Assembly (NCBI GenBank): GCA_016927595.1 | Contig: JAFGMI010000042.1 | Span: 1 to 64,000 of the forward strand | From: Melioribacteraceae bacterium | GTDB taxonomy: Bacteria; Bacteroidota; Ignavibacteria; Ignavibacteriales; Melioribacteraceae | Length of the DNA stretch: 64,000 nucleotides | Direction: 5' to 3' | In this document: positions 54,274 through 62,970 of the stretch, one piece after another | Layout of the letters: every line of letters begins with the position of its first letter | How positions within the stretch are numbered: the stretch's first letter is position 1 | Translations under genes and position numbers: made by a program | Notes under the pieces: model-generated | The model's database searches: none | Seen by the model: the letters and a program-made list of their open reading frames with translations, nothing else | What the model was told of the DNA's origin: nothing

Positions 54274-55287
54274 GTGGTAGTAATATTAAAAAACAATGCG
54301 ACTGAGGAACAGATTGAGAATATTAAGAACCATCTGGCTCAATATGGTTTCCAGATACACGAATCCCGGGGTGTGCAGAAAACCATACTCGGAGCAATAG
54401 GCGTTCAGCCCGATTTCGACACAAGAAAAATAAGAATACTCGATGGAGTTGCTGAGGTTTACAGGGTAACCGCACCGTTCAAACAGGCGAGCCGTGATTT
54501 TAAAAGTGATGACACGATAATCAAGATCAAAGATGTTGAGATCGGCGGAAATAAACTTGCGATGATGGCGGGACCGTGTTCGATTGAGAGCGAGGAGCAG
54601 ATTTTTAAACTTGCTGATATTGTCGCGGAATCAGGCGCAAAAATATTGCGAGGCGGCGCGTTCAAACCGCGCACTTCCCCCTATTCTTTTCAGGGTCTGG
54701 GAGAAGAAGGATTAAAACTTATGAGAGCTGCAGCTGATGCTAATAACCTGCTGATGATAACTGAAGTTATGCAGATAAGTCAAATAGAAGTCATCGAAAA
54801 ATACACCGACATATTCCAGCTCGGGGCACGCAACATGCAGAACTTCGCATTGCTTAAGGAACTGGGGAATACTCGGACACCAGTGATGATAAAACGCGGT
54901 TTGTCGGCAACAATAGAGGAATGGCTCATGTCGGCAGAATACGTACTGGCAAACGGTAACCCTAATGTGATTCTGTGTGAGCGAGGTATAAGAACATTCG
55001 AAACGTACACACGCAACACGTTCGATCTTTCAGCCATACCCGTAGTGCATAAGCGAAGTCACCTGCCAGTGATTGCCGACCCATCGCACGCGACGGGATT
55101 AAGAGACCAGGTAGCGCCGATGGCACGCGCCGCCGTAGCTGCCGGTGCGGATGGTTTGATGATAGAAATACATCACGATCCGGAAAATGCGTTGTCGGAC
55201 GGTCCGCAGGCTCTTTTGCCCGATACGTTTTTGGATCTGGTGAATGAACTGAGAGCAATTGCACACGCTATTCACAGGGATATTTAA
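54274..55287 (+). CDS. aroF: 3-deoxy-7-phosphoheptulonate synthase
   Basis: The first step of the shikimate pathway, condensing phosphoenolpyruvate and erythrose-4-phosphate. It is of the type with an N-terminal ferredoxin-like regulatory domain (about 1-70) and a TIM barrel from about 85, 337 aa in total. Motifs include MMAGPCSIES (about 97-106), GGAFKPRTSPYSFQGLGEEG (about 127-146) and PVIADPSHATG (about 266-276). The start is GTG at 54274, preceded by AGGGAG. It is followed after 4 nt by tyrA, an obvious tyrosine-pathway pair. Confidence 0.95.
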   Translation: MVVILKNNATEEQIENIKNHLAQYGFQIHESRGVQKTILGAIGVQPDFDTRKIRILDGVAEVYRVTAPFKQASRDFKSDDTIIKIKDVEIGGNKLAMMAGPCSIESEEQIFKLADIVAESGAKILRGGAFKPRTSPYSFQGLGEEGLKLMRAAADANNLLMITEVMQISQIEVIEKYTDIFQLGARNMQNFALLKELGNTRTPVMIKRGLSATIEEWLMSAEYVLANGNPNVILCERGIRTFETYTRNTFDLSAIPVVHKRSHLPVIADPSHATGLRDQVAPMARAAVAAGADGLMIEIHHDPENALSDGPQALLPDTFLDLVNELRAIAHAIHRDI

Positions 55288-55291
55288 ATAA

Positions 55292-56371
55292 ATGAAAAGT
55301 GTTTCAATAATAGGCCTTGGACTGATCGGAGGTTCAATCGCCAAAGCTCTAAGGAATGTTAAAGATAACTTTCACATTTCTGCTTACGATATAGAAGAAG
55401 TTCTGAGCCTTGCGTTCAGCGATGGAGTTATCGATAATAAATTGTACGCTGTTGAAGATGCGCTTGCGAGTGACGTTATATTTATCTGCCTGCCGATTGG
55501 TGAAGCACTGAAAACTTTTAATAAAATCGCACCAAACCTTAAATCCGGTCAGATACTTACTGATGTATGCAGCGTTAAATCGGTGTTTGCCGACTTATGG
55601 GTTCAGTCAGACAGTGAAGGTATATACATAGGTGGGCACCCGATGACGGGGAAAGAAAAGAGCGGCTACCAGAATTCCGATCCGCTGCTGTTTGAAAACT
55701 CAATATACATTCTTACGGAAAATCTTGACCGGCAGCATCATCTGCAATCTTTCCGGGAATTGATTGAAAGTCTCGGAGCAAATATTTTATATATCCCACC
55801 CAAGCAGCATGATGTGATTGCAGCGAGTGTAAGTCACTTGCCACAACTTGTTTCTGTTGCTCTTGTCAATACTTCATCTTTGAAAACAAACAGTTACAAT
55901 TTTCTTGATCTTGCAGCAGGTGGTTTTCGTGATATGACCAGAATTGCCTCCAGCGATTTTGAAATTTGGGAGTCAATTATAAAAGAAAACCGGGACGAGA
56001 TACTTTCTGCGATTGAAAAATTCTCATTCGAAATCGAAAAGCTCAAGAAATTCATATACAAGGATCGAATGAGTGAGTTGAGACATTATTTCAATGATGC
56101 AAGAAAGCACCGAGATGAAATACCCAAAAACACGAAGGGTTTTTTAAGTCCGCTATTCGACCTGTATATATTCGTTAAAGATGAACCGGGTGTAATAAGC
56201 AAAATATCAACAGCTTTATACCGACACAATATCAATATAAAGGATATCGAACTTCTTAAAATTAGAGAAGGTGCCGGAGGTACTTTCAGGATTTCATTTG
56301 AAAGCAAAGCTGATGCTGCACAGGCGCAGATAATTCTTGAAGAAACCGGATTCAGAACCAGTCTCAGTTAA
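55292..56371 (+). CDS. tyrA: Prephenate dehydrogenase with ACT domain
   Basis: Converts prephenate to 4-hydroxyphenylpyruvate with NAD(P)+, a tyrosine-specific step. At 359 aa it has the N-terminal dinucleotide motif IGLGLIGGSIAKAL (about 5-18), the catalytic histidine region GGHPMTGKEKSGY (about 113-125), a second conserved histidine in VSHLPQLVS (about 178-186), and a C-terminal ACT domain (YIFVKDEPGVISKISTALYR, about 291-310) for tyrosine feedback. It converges on the COG2509 gene, with 12 nt between the stops. Confidence 0.94.
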   Translation: MKSVSIIGLGLIGGSIAKALRNVKDNFHISAYDIEEVLSLAFSDGVIDNKLYAVEDALASDVIFICLPIGEALKTFNKIAPNLKSGQILTDVCSVKSVFADLWVQSDSEGIYIGGHPMTGKEKSGYQNSDPLLFENSIYILTENLDRQHHLQSFRELIESLGANILYIPPKQHDVIAASVSHLPQLVSVALVNTSSLKTNSYNFLDLAAGGFRDMTRIASSDFEIWESIIKENRDEILSAIEKFSFEIEKLKKFIYKDRMSELRHYFNDARKHRDEIPKNTKGFLSPLFDLYIFVKDEPGVISKISTALYRHNINIKDIELLKIREGAGGTFRISFESKADAAQAQIILEETGFRTSLS

Positions 56372-56383
56372 CAATTACTGCAA

Positions 56384-57943
56384 TTAATTTTTATTCAGAT
56401 ATTTATATGCAGCTTCGGCGCATCTCTCACCGTCAATGGCAGCCGATATTATTCCGCCGGCGTAACCGGCACCTTCTCCTGCCGGGAACAATCCTTTAAT
56501 TTCAATATGCATCAGCGATTCAGGATCACGGGGAATTCTTACCGGCGAACTGGTTCTGGTTTCTGCAGCCAGAATCTGAGCTTCTTCAGTCAGATATCCA
56601 TGCATTTGTTTACCAAAATGCTTAAGCGAAATCCCCAATCCCCTGGCGATCTGTTTGGGCAGAATCTCATGGAGAGGAGCAATGACCGTTCCGGGGACAT
56701 ATGAAGTATCAGGAAGCGAACGCGAATCCCGCCGATTAACAAAATCGGTTACTCTCTGTGCCGGTGCTCTTTGAGAGCAACCACCTTCTTCAAAAGCTAT
56801 ACGTTCCAGGTGCTTCTGATACTCCAGCCCGGCAAGCGGACCATGTTTTTTATACTTCTGCCAGTCGTTTTCATTAATCGTAACAACAAGTCCAGCATTG
56901 GCAAATTTAGAATTGCGTTTTGATACCGACATACCATTAAGCACCAATTCACCCGGAGCGGTTGATGCCGGAACAATTATGCCTCCCGGACACATGCAGA
57001 AAGAGTAAACTCCTCTGTCGTCTACCCGGCAACTGATATTATAACTCGACGCGGGCAGGTTAGGGTGCCTTGTTGCCGAATGGTATTGAATTTCATCGAT
57101 CAAAATCTGAGGATGCTCGATGCGGACTCCCATAGCGAAAGACTTAGCTTCTATCTTTATACCTTTTCTTTCCAGCAGATAATATATATCCCTTGCTGAA
57201 TGTCCCGTTGCCAGTATAACTCCGTCGGCATGCAATTCTTTCTGGTCATTTATTATTACGCCTCTGACTCTATCATTTCCGATTAACAAGTCGGTAAGTC
57301 TGGATTCAAATAAATACTCACCGCCAGACTCCAATATTGTATTTCTGATTGCCTCAACAATTTTAGGAAGTTTGTTCGAACCGATGTGCGGATGTGCATC
57401 TGTAAGAATATCATCTGCAGCACCGTGTTGGTAAAGTAAATTAAGAATTCTTTTTACATCTCCCCTTTTTGTCGATCGAGTATATAATTTTCCGTCGCTG
57501 TAAGTACCTGCGCCGCCTTCGCCGAAACAGTAGTTCGAATCGGGATTAACAATATGATCTCTCATTATTGCTTTTATATCCCTTCTGCGTGATCGTACAT
57601 CCTTCCCTCTTTCAACTATAACGGGTTTGATATTCAGCTCAATAAGTTTAATTGCCGCAAACATGCCGGACGGACCCCCGCCAACGACCACAACCTGTTT
57701 ATTATTGGTTAAAGATTTTAACTTAATCGGCTTAAATTTATCTGTTACAGGTTCGTTTATATATACCGCAGCTTTGATTCTGTAAACAACTTCCTTTTTC
57801 CTGGCATCTAAAGATTTTTTCGAAATTACAACTGTGTAAAGTTCATCAGGATTAAGGTGAAGTTTTTTACCCGCTGCTTTATTAATATAATCGCTATCGT
57901 TAATATGATCGGGTGAAACGGTGAGTTCAATTTCTTTTATCAA
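56384..57943 (-). CDS. FAD-dependent dehydrogenase of the COG2509 family
   Basis: A 519-aa flavoprotein of a widespread uncharacterised family. After an 85-residue N-terminal RNA-binding-like domain comes the FAD site VVVGGGPSGMFAAIKLIE (about 85-102), then NYCFGEGGAGTYSDGKLYTR (about 138-157), and the signature PAEGAGYAGGIISAA-like GEGAGYAGGIISAAIDG (about 491-507). A cysteine pair around CMCPGG and VVASG-type segments is typical. It probably oxidises or reduces a small molecule in the cytosol; the substrate is unknown. It is separated from the SDR gene by 55 nt. Confidence 0.88.
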   Translation of the reverse strand: MIKEIELTVSPDHINDSDYINKAAGKKLHLNPDELYTVVISKKSLDARKKEVVYRIKAAVYINEPVTDKFKPIKLKSLTNNKQVVVVGGGPSGMFAAIKLIELNIKPVIVERGKDVRSRRRDIKAIMRDHIVNPDSNYCFGEGGAGTYSDGKLYTRSTKRGDVKRILNLLYQHGAADDILTDAHPHIGSNKLPKIVEAIRNTILESGGEYLFESRLTDLLIGNDRVRGVIINDQKELHADGVILATGHSARDIYYLLERKGIKIEAKSFAMGVRIEHPQILIDEIQYHSATRHPNLPASSYNISCRVDDRGVYSFCMCPGGIIVPASTAPGELVLNGMSVSKRNSKFANAGLVVTINENDWQKYKKHGPLAGLEYQKHLERIAFEEGGCSQRAPAQRVTDFVNRRDSRSLPDTSYVPGTVIAPLHEILPKQIARGLGISLKHFGKQMHGYLTEEAQILAAETRTSSPVRIPRDPESLMHIEIKGLFPAGEGAGYAGGIISAAIDGERCAEAAYKYLNKN

Positions 57944-57998
57944 TTCATTGTCCTCTGTTTATGAGGAAATTTTTTGAAACATTAAATATGCATTTAAA

Positions 57999-58790
57999 TC
58001 AATATGTCGATTTAGTCAGACCCCCGTCTACAACTATTGTCTGACCGGTAACATAAGCTGCAGGTTCTGAGCTCAAGAACACTATCATCGAGGCAATTTC
58101 ATCAGGGCGTGCGAGTCTCTTTAACGGTACATTTGCAGCCATTGATGCAAGTACATGTTCATGAGAATCCCCGCTTTCCTTAGCCCTTGCAACGGCAAGT
58201 TCGTACAGCCTGCTGGTTAATGTATAACCGGGAGCCACGTTGTTTACTGTTATATTATATTCTCCCAGATCACCACTTAATGACTTCGCCCATGCAGTTA
58301 CAGCACTTCGCAGAGAATTTGAAAGCAACAGATTATCGATCGGTTGTTTAACACTTATAGAAGTTATATTGATTATTCGTCCCCAGTTTTTTGCCTTCAT
58401 TCCAGGCAGCACTTCTCTTGTCATTCTTATTGCACTCATAAGCACCTGATCTACTGCATCTGTCCAGTCATTATCATTCAGTTCATCGAATTTGCCGGAA
58501 ACAGGTCCCCCACAGTTATTTACCAAAATATCTATATCTCCTAGTATACTGGATACAGCTTTCACTGCATTCTCTATATCCCCCGGTTTATTCAAATCAC
58601 ATACAACCCATTCGGGTTCTGTACCGGTGGATTTTTTCAATTCAACAGCGGTTGCATAAAGCTTGGTCTGGTCGCTGGATGCGATTGCAACCTTACAGCC
58701 TTCCTTTAAAAATAATTCTGCAGCAGCTCTTCCAATACCCCGGCTGGCTGCATTCACAAATACAACTTTATCGCTGATCTTTAAATCCAT
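57999..58790 (-). CDS. Short-chain dehydrogenase-like protein lacking catalytic Tyr/Lys
   Basis: A 263-aa SDR-fold protein. The nucleotide motif reads NAASRGIGRAAA (about 14-25) in place of TGxxxGIG, with NNCGGPVSG (about 92-100) in place of NNAG. At the active site ITSISVKQP is followed by SNSLRSAV where active SDRs have YxxxK, so both catalytic Tyr and Lys are replaced. This is a known minority SDR group often annotated 3-oxoacyl-ACP reductase; activity on fatty acids is doubtful. GAGG lies about 5 nt before ATG 58790, better than the ATG at 58808. The C-terminal VTGQTIVVDGGLT is typical. Confidence 0.85.
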   Translation of the reverse strand: MDLKISDKVVFVNAASRGIGRAAAELFLKEGCKVAIASSDQTKLYATAVELKKSTGTEPEWVVCDLNKPGDIENAVKAVSSILGDIDILVNNCGGPVSGKFDELNDNDWTDAVDQVLMSAIRMTREVLPGMKAKNWGRIINITSISVKQPIDNLLLSNSLRSAVTAWAKSLSGDLGEYNITVNNVAPGYTLTSRLYELAVARAKESGDSHEHVLASMAANVPLKRLARPDEIASMIVFLSSEPAAYVTGQTIVVDGGLTKSTY

Positions 58791-58856
58791 TATTCCCTCA
58801 TCTTTCATAAACAGATTATTGAAAATAATAAAATGTTTTTAAATGTAAATAATGGC

Positions 58857-58886
58857 AAAAAAAATGCTCCCGGAATACAGGAGCAT
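58857..58886 (-). terminator. Rho-independent terminator of ackA
   Basis: On the minus strand ATGCTCC (58886-58880) pairs with GGAGCAT (58870-58864), a 7-bp stem with a 9-nt loop, followed by a run of eight T (58864-58857). It lies 28 nt after the ackA stop. Confidence 0.9.
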
Positions 58887-58913
58887 CTTTCTGAAATTCA
58901 GTTCGAAAAATTA

Positions 58914-60122
58914 TCAGTTCTCTTTTTGACCTTTTACTATCTGTTCCGTGTCGAGAGCAATAACAAGTTCTTCATTCGTGGGTATTTTAAATATCTTCGC
59001 TCTTGAAGATGATTTTGAAAGAACGGCTTCACCTATTGCATTCTGATTCAGTTCATCATCCAATTCCAGACCAAGATATTCCATATTTTCGCAGACTTCT
59101 TTTCTCGTTAAAACAGAATTTTCACCAATACCTCCTGTAAAGACCAATGCGTCGAGTCCTCCGAGAGCTGCAATATATGAACCAACATATTTTTTTATTC
59201 TGTAATTATATGCCTTCAATGCGGTTCTGGCTCTTTTATTGGATTCTGCTGCAGCTTCTTCAATTTCCCTCATATCGCTGCTTATGCCGCTTAGCCCGAC
59301 CATACCGCTGTGTTTATTAAGCAGAGTGTTCATTTCGGAAAGCGAAAGTCCCTCTTTGCCCATGATATAAGTAACAAGCGCAGGATCAATATCTCCGCAT
59401 CTGGTACCCATTAACAGACCTTCAAGAGGCGTAAATCCCATAGATGTGTCTATCGATTTACCATGATCAATAGCCGCTATACTAGCACCGTTACCAAGAT
59501 GACATGTAATAATTTTCAGTTCTTCATAAGATTTACCCATCAGGTTTGCAGCTCTTTTTGAAACATAACGGTGAGACGTGCCGTGGAAGCCGTATCTTCG
59601 TATTTTATATCTTTTGTACAATTCATAAGGGAGTCCGTATAAGTAAGCGTGAGGCGGCATCTTTACGTGGAAAGATGTATCGAAAATTCCGCACTGAGGA
59701 GTTTTGGGAAGGTGAGCCTGAGCTGCCTGAATGCCTTTAATATTCGGGGGATTATGTAACGGAGCCAGTTCAATATTTTCTTTTAGCACACGCATCACAT
59801 CGTCTGTTATCAGCACTGAACCAGAGAATTCCTCACCCCCGTGTACAACTCTGTGCCCGACTGCATCAATTTCACTCTTGTCTTTTATGACACCGTGATT
59901 CGGGCTCAACAGAACGGCAATAACATATTCAATCGCAATAGTGTGATCTAAAATTTCTCCAACAATATTAATTTTTTCCCTGTCAAACGGTTTGTGAGTC
60001 AGAACGGCACTGCTCATTCCGATACGTTCCACTTGCCCTTTAGCAAGTGCTGTTCTGGAATCTGTATCGATGAATTGGTATTTAATTGATGAACTGCCGC
60101 AATTTAGAACTAAAACTTTCAT
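58914..60122 (-). CDS. ackA: Acetate kinase
   Basis: Interconverts acetate + ATP and acetyl phosphate + ADP; in fermenters it earns ATP while making acetate. At 402 aa, it carries the N-terminal signature VLNCGSSSIKYQF (about 5-17), GFHGTSHRYVS (about 176-186), CHLGNGASIAAIDHGKSIDTSMG (long, about 204-226) and TGGIGENSVLTR (about 331-342). It lies 12 nt after the 3-hydroxyacyl-CoA dehydrogenase gene and ends at a strong terminator. No phosphotransacetylase gene is in the window. Confidence 0.96.
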   Translation of the reverse strand: MKVLVLNCGSSSIKYQFIDTDSRTALAKGQVERIGMSSAVLTHKPFDREKINIVGEILDHTIAIEYVIAVLLSPNHGVIKDKSEIDAVGHRVVHGGEEFSGSVLITDDVMRVLKENIELAPLHNPPNIKGIQAAQAHLPKTPQCGIFDTSFHVKMPPHAYLYGLPYELYKRYKIRRYGFHGTSHRYVSKRAANLMGKSYEELKIITCHLGNGASIAAIDHGKSIDTSMGFTPLEGLLMGTRCGDIDPALVTYIMGKEGLSLSEMNTLLNKHSGMVGLSGISSDMREIEEAAAESNKRARTALKAYNYRIKKYVGSYIAALGGLDALVFTGGIGENSVLTRKEVCENMEYLGLELDDELNQNAIGEAVLSKSSSRAKIFKIPTNEELVIALDTEQIVKGQKEN

Positions 60123-60134
60123 TTTTTCTCCACA

Positions 60135-61079
60135 TTAAGAAATAATTTTTCCGTTTTCATCGTATTTATAGAATCCCTGACCGGATTTCTTTCCCAGTTT
60201 CCTGTCACGAACGAGTTTTCTTAAAATAGGACAAGGTCTGTATCTCGGCTCACCCAGGTCTCTCCACAAATGTGTCATCCAGCTCAGAACCTCATCAAGT
60301 CCCATCATGTCTGCCATTTCCAAAGGACCGATGTTCATATTGTACCCAAGTTTCATCGCAGTATCAATGTCTTTCGCCGATGCAACACCTTCAAGCAAAA
60401 TATGCATTGCTTCGTTCATGAAAGGCACAATTGTTCTGGTAGTAACGTAGCCTGGATACTCATAAACCTCAATTGGCGTTTTACCTATCTTAGCAGCAAA
60501 ACTTTTAATTTTATGAACTGTCTCATCGGAAGTTTCAAGCGCCCTTACCAGTTCAACTAATGGAATCTTAGGCACCGGATGCAGAAAATGCATGCCGATA
60601 ATTTTATCTTTTCTGCTGGTAATTTCAGCTATCTGTGTAAGGCTTAATGTGGAGGTGTTGGATATTAAAATTGTCTCAGGTTTAGCAATTTCATCAAGTT
60701 TTTTGAATATCATCCTTTTAAGTTGAAAACTTTCGTCAACTGCTTCAATAATAATATCGGCATATTTAATCTTGTCGAATTCAAGAGTCCATGTGATACG
60801 AGACAGTATTGATTTCATATCACTGCTGGTCATAGCCCATCTGCCAATTTCGATTTCCATATTTTTTTTAAGCTGCTCTTTTGCAGACTCAATATGCTCA
60901 TTGTTTTTTTCAAGTATCATGACTTCTATTCCAGATGAGGCGACCGACTGTGCAATGCCTCTGCCCATTACACCGGCTCCGATTATCGCTACTTGATCAA
61001 TTTTATCGGCGTCTTCCTGTCTCGCTACATCCCCAAGCAAGTCTTCCAGTTTTGTAGGTTGCTTATTATTTTCTGCCAT
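60135..61079 (-). CDS. 3-hydroxyacyl-CoA dehydrogenase
   Basis: A 314-aa NAD-dependent dehydrogenase of the 3-hydroxybutyryl-CoA dehydrogenase type. After a 25-residue charged tail comes the Rossmann motif AIIGAGVMGRGIAQSVA (about 28-44), then the catalytic histidine in GMHFLHPVPKIPLVELVR (about 157-174), and a C-terminal helical domain with YNMNIGPLEMADMMGLDEV. It oxidises a 3-hydroxyacyl-CoA or reduces acetoacetyl-CoA in beta-oxidation or fermentation. Its location before ackA suggests acyl-CoA turnover to acetate, but no thiolase or enoyl hydratase is nearby. Confidence 0.92.
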   Translation of the reverse strand: MAENNKQPTKLEDLLGDVARQEDADKIDQVAIIGAGVMGRGIAQSVASSGIEVMILEKNNEHIESAKEQLKKNMEIEIGRWAMTSSDMKSILSRITWTLEFDKIKYADIIIEAVDESFQLKRMIFKKLDEIAKPETILISNTSTLSLTQIAEITSRKDKIIGMHFLHPVPKIPLVELVRALETSDETVHKIKSFAAKIGKTPIEVYEYPGYVTTRTIVPFMNEAMHILLEGVASAKDIDTAMKLGYNMNIGPLEMADMMGLDEVLSWMTHLWRDLGEPRYRPCPILRKLVRDRKLGKKSGQGFYKYDENGKIIS

Positions 61080-61135
61080 TATTAATCCCGATTTTTAAAT
61101 TTAATTTAATAACTATTATCGCAATTCATGCCGGA

Positions 61136-61164
61136 TAATTAATATCAATTGCATAAATTGACAA
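61136..61164 (-). promoter_or_regulatory. Possible sigma70-type promoter for the dehydrogenase-ackA operon
   Basis: On the minus strand TTGTCA (61164-61159) and TAATTA (61141-61136) are 17 nt apart, about 57 nt upstream of the start codon at 61079. The AT-rich setting limits confidence. Confidence 0.35.
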
Positions 61165-61210
61165 ATTCCATACCATAAATTTAATGTTAAAAGTAAAGGA
61201 ATACCCGGGT

Positions 61211-62035
61211 TTAATAATCTTTTTTACTAAAAGTAATAATACTTAGTGAAAGATTGAGAATAAGAAAAAGAAGTGAAGTCCAGATAGGCTGATAATCGGA
61301 TATTCCCCTGCCTTGAACAAGATCAACGGTAATTTTTCCAAGTTCGGAAGTCTTGGGAAGAATATAATATACTGAATCGATCAGGAATTCGAGAATCTCA
61401 CTGTCGAAAAGCAGGTATATTTGTTCCCGGGCAACAAGCAGAGGTGAAAATATGAAAAAAATAAGATAGGTCAGCATCATAGCAAGAATTGAACTTCGCG
61501 TCAGTATTCCGATAAGAACAATCATTGCGTACAGAACCATAAAAGCAAATGTAATGGAAGGAATGGAATACAATAGACTCATTCCCCAATCCGAAAACTT
61601 TAATCCTATTAACAGCCAGATACCTGTAACCAGGTATGCAACGTTAAGCAGAACCATTATAGAACCGCCGGCAAATTTGCCCCAGATTATCTGACTTCGC
61701 GAAACAGGTTTGGAAAGAAGTAGGTCGATGTTACCTTTTTCAAGCATGTTAGGAATAAAGCTGGAAACAGAAAATATCGAAAGAAATAATCCGCCGCCGT
61801 ATAGTGGCACAATTATAAAGGTTTTAAAGAAAATAGTGAGTTCACTTACAAGATTATCAACCTGATTCTCTCCATTTACATTTACTACCGGCAGCATGTC
61901 TTCAATACTTACAGTTGCAAAGATCAGTGAAAATATCAGGAGCACCAGAGATGAGACACCGAAAAAAGTAAGAAATATTTTCCGGGATAACGCTTCTCTG
62001 AAAGTGTAATTGCATATTGTTAAAATATTTCTCAT
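61211..62035 (-). CDS. ABC-2 type permease
   Basis: A 274-aa integral membrane permease with about six helices (IFLTFFGVSSLVLLIFSLIF, TIFFKTFIIVPLYGGGLFL, VPNMLEKGN loop, IMVLLNVAYLVTGIWLL, ITFAFMVLYAMIVLIGIL, SLLFLILNLSLSIIT). The segment LLLSKPVSRSQIIWGKFAGG (about 107-126) is typical of ABC-2 permeases. It overlaps the ATPase gene by 4 bp (ATGA), so it is the third gene of the exporter operon. Substrate unknown. Confidence 0.88.
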   Translation of the reverse strand: MRNILTICNYTFREALSRKIFLTFFGVSSLVLLIFSLIFATVSIEDMLPVVNVNGENQVDNLVSELTIFFKTFIIVPLYGGGLFLSIFSVSSFIPNMLEKGNIDLLLSKPVSRSQIIWGKFAGGSIMVLLNVAYLVTGIWLLIGLKFSDWGMSLLYSIPSITFAFMVLYAMIVLIGILTRSSILAMMLTYLIFFIFSPLLVAREQIYLLFDSEILEFLIDSVYYILPKTSELGKITVDLVQGRGISDYQPIWTSLLFLILNLSLSIITFSKKDY

Positions 62036-62967
62036 GAGGCATTCTTCTCTTTATCATTTATCAGGTTGATAAACATTTCCTCGAGCGAATGTTTCTTCGG
62101 TACTATCGACTGGAAGTAATATCCGTTCTGGCGCAGTTCGTCTATAATGCGGTTCAGTTCTTCGTTGGTTGCAACTTTTATCGTATACTTGTTCCCATGC
62201 CTTTCGATTATCCCTGTTTCATTAATTGCATTTATACTTTCCATGACCAATGCTTTATCGAGTGTTATTTCGTATATCTCTTTTGTGGTGGTTAATTCCT
62301 GAACGCTCCCTCTCTGCACGAGATTTCCCTTATGCAGTATTGCAACTTCATCAGATATAAGTTCTACTTCCGAAAGAAGATGACTGTTCAGAAATATCGT
62401 CTTACCTTCATTTTTCAGGTTTACCAGTACATCCCTTATCTCTTTCCTGCCGATAGGATCAACACCGTCTGTGGGCTCGTCGAGGAATATCACATCGGGA
62501 TCATTAATCATGGACAGCGCGAGACCAAGGCGTTGCATCATGCCCTTCGAATACTTTTTAATTTTTACCCTTTTCCATTTTTCCATCTTTACCAGATGAA
62601 GCAGAAAATTAATCCTGCTGTTTAAATCAGATGGATAATAGCCGCTCAATTTTGAAAAATATATCAGTATCTGTTCCGCATTTAAATATCCGGGATACCG
62701 GTGATTTTCCGGCAGGTAGCCTATCCTCGCTTTAATAGTATAATTTTGGATGGGCTTTCCCAACATTTCAGCTGTACCGGACGTTGGGTGCGTGATTCCC
62801 AGTAATATTTTAATGAAGGTAGTTTTACCCGCACCATTGGGACCCAGCAGCCCGAATATTTTACCCTCCTCAACCTGCAAACTGAAATTATTAAGAGCCA
62901 GAACATCAGCTGTTCTTTTCCGGGCTTTGTAAACCTTGGTGAGATTATTTACATTAATTACATGCAT
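62032..62967 (-). CDS. ABC transporter ATP-binding protein
   Basis: A 311-aa ATPase that powers the two adjacent permeases. Walker A is GLLGPNGAGKTTFIKI (about 39-54), the signature is YSKGMMQRLGLA (in place of LSGGQ, about 139-150), Walker B is VIFLDEPTDGVDP (about 159-171), and the switch histidine is in FLNSHLLSEVE. The ABC-2 (drug/Na+/gliding-type) group fits, with a C-terminal regulatory tail of about 80 residues. It is 3 nt from the upstream permease gene. Confidence 0.94.
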   Translation of the reverse strand: MHVINVNNLTKVYKARKRTADVLALNNFSLQVEEGKIFGLLGPNGAGKTTFIKILLGITHPTSGTAEMLGKPIQNYTIKARIGYLPENHRYPGYLNAEQILIYFSKLSGYYPSDLNSRINFLLHLVKMEKWKRVKIKKYSKGMMQRLGLALSMINDPDVIFLDEPTDGVDPIGRKEIRDVLVNLKNEGKTIFLNSHLLSEVELISDEVAILHKGNLVQRGSVQELTTTKEIYEITLDKALVMESINAINETGIIERHGNKYTIKVATNEELNRIIDELRQNGYYFQSIVPKKHSLEEMFINLINDKEKNAS

Positions 62968-62970
62968 CGG

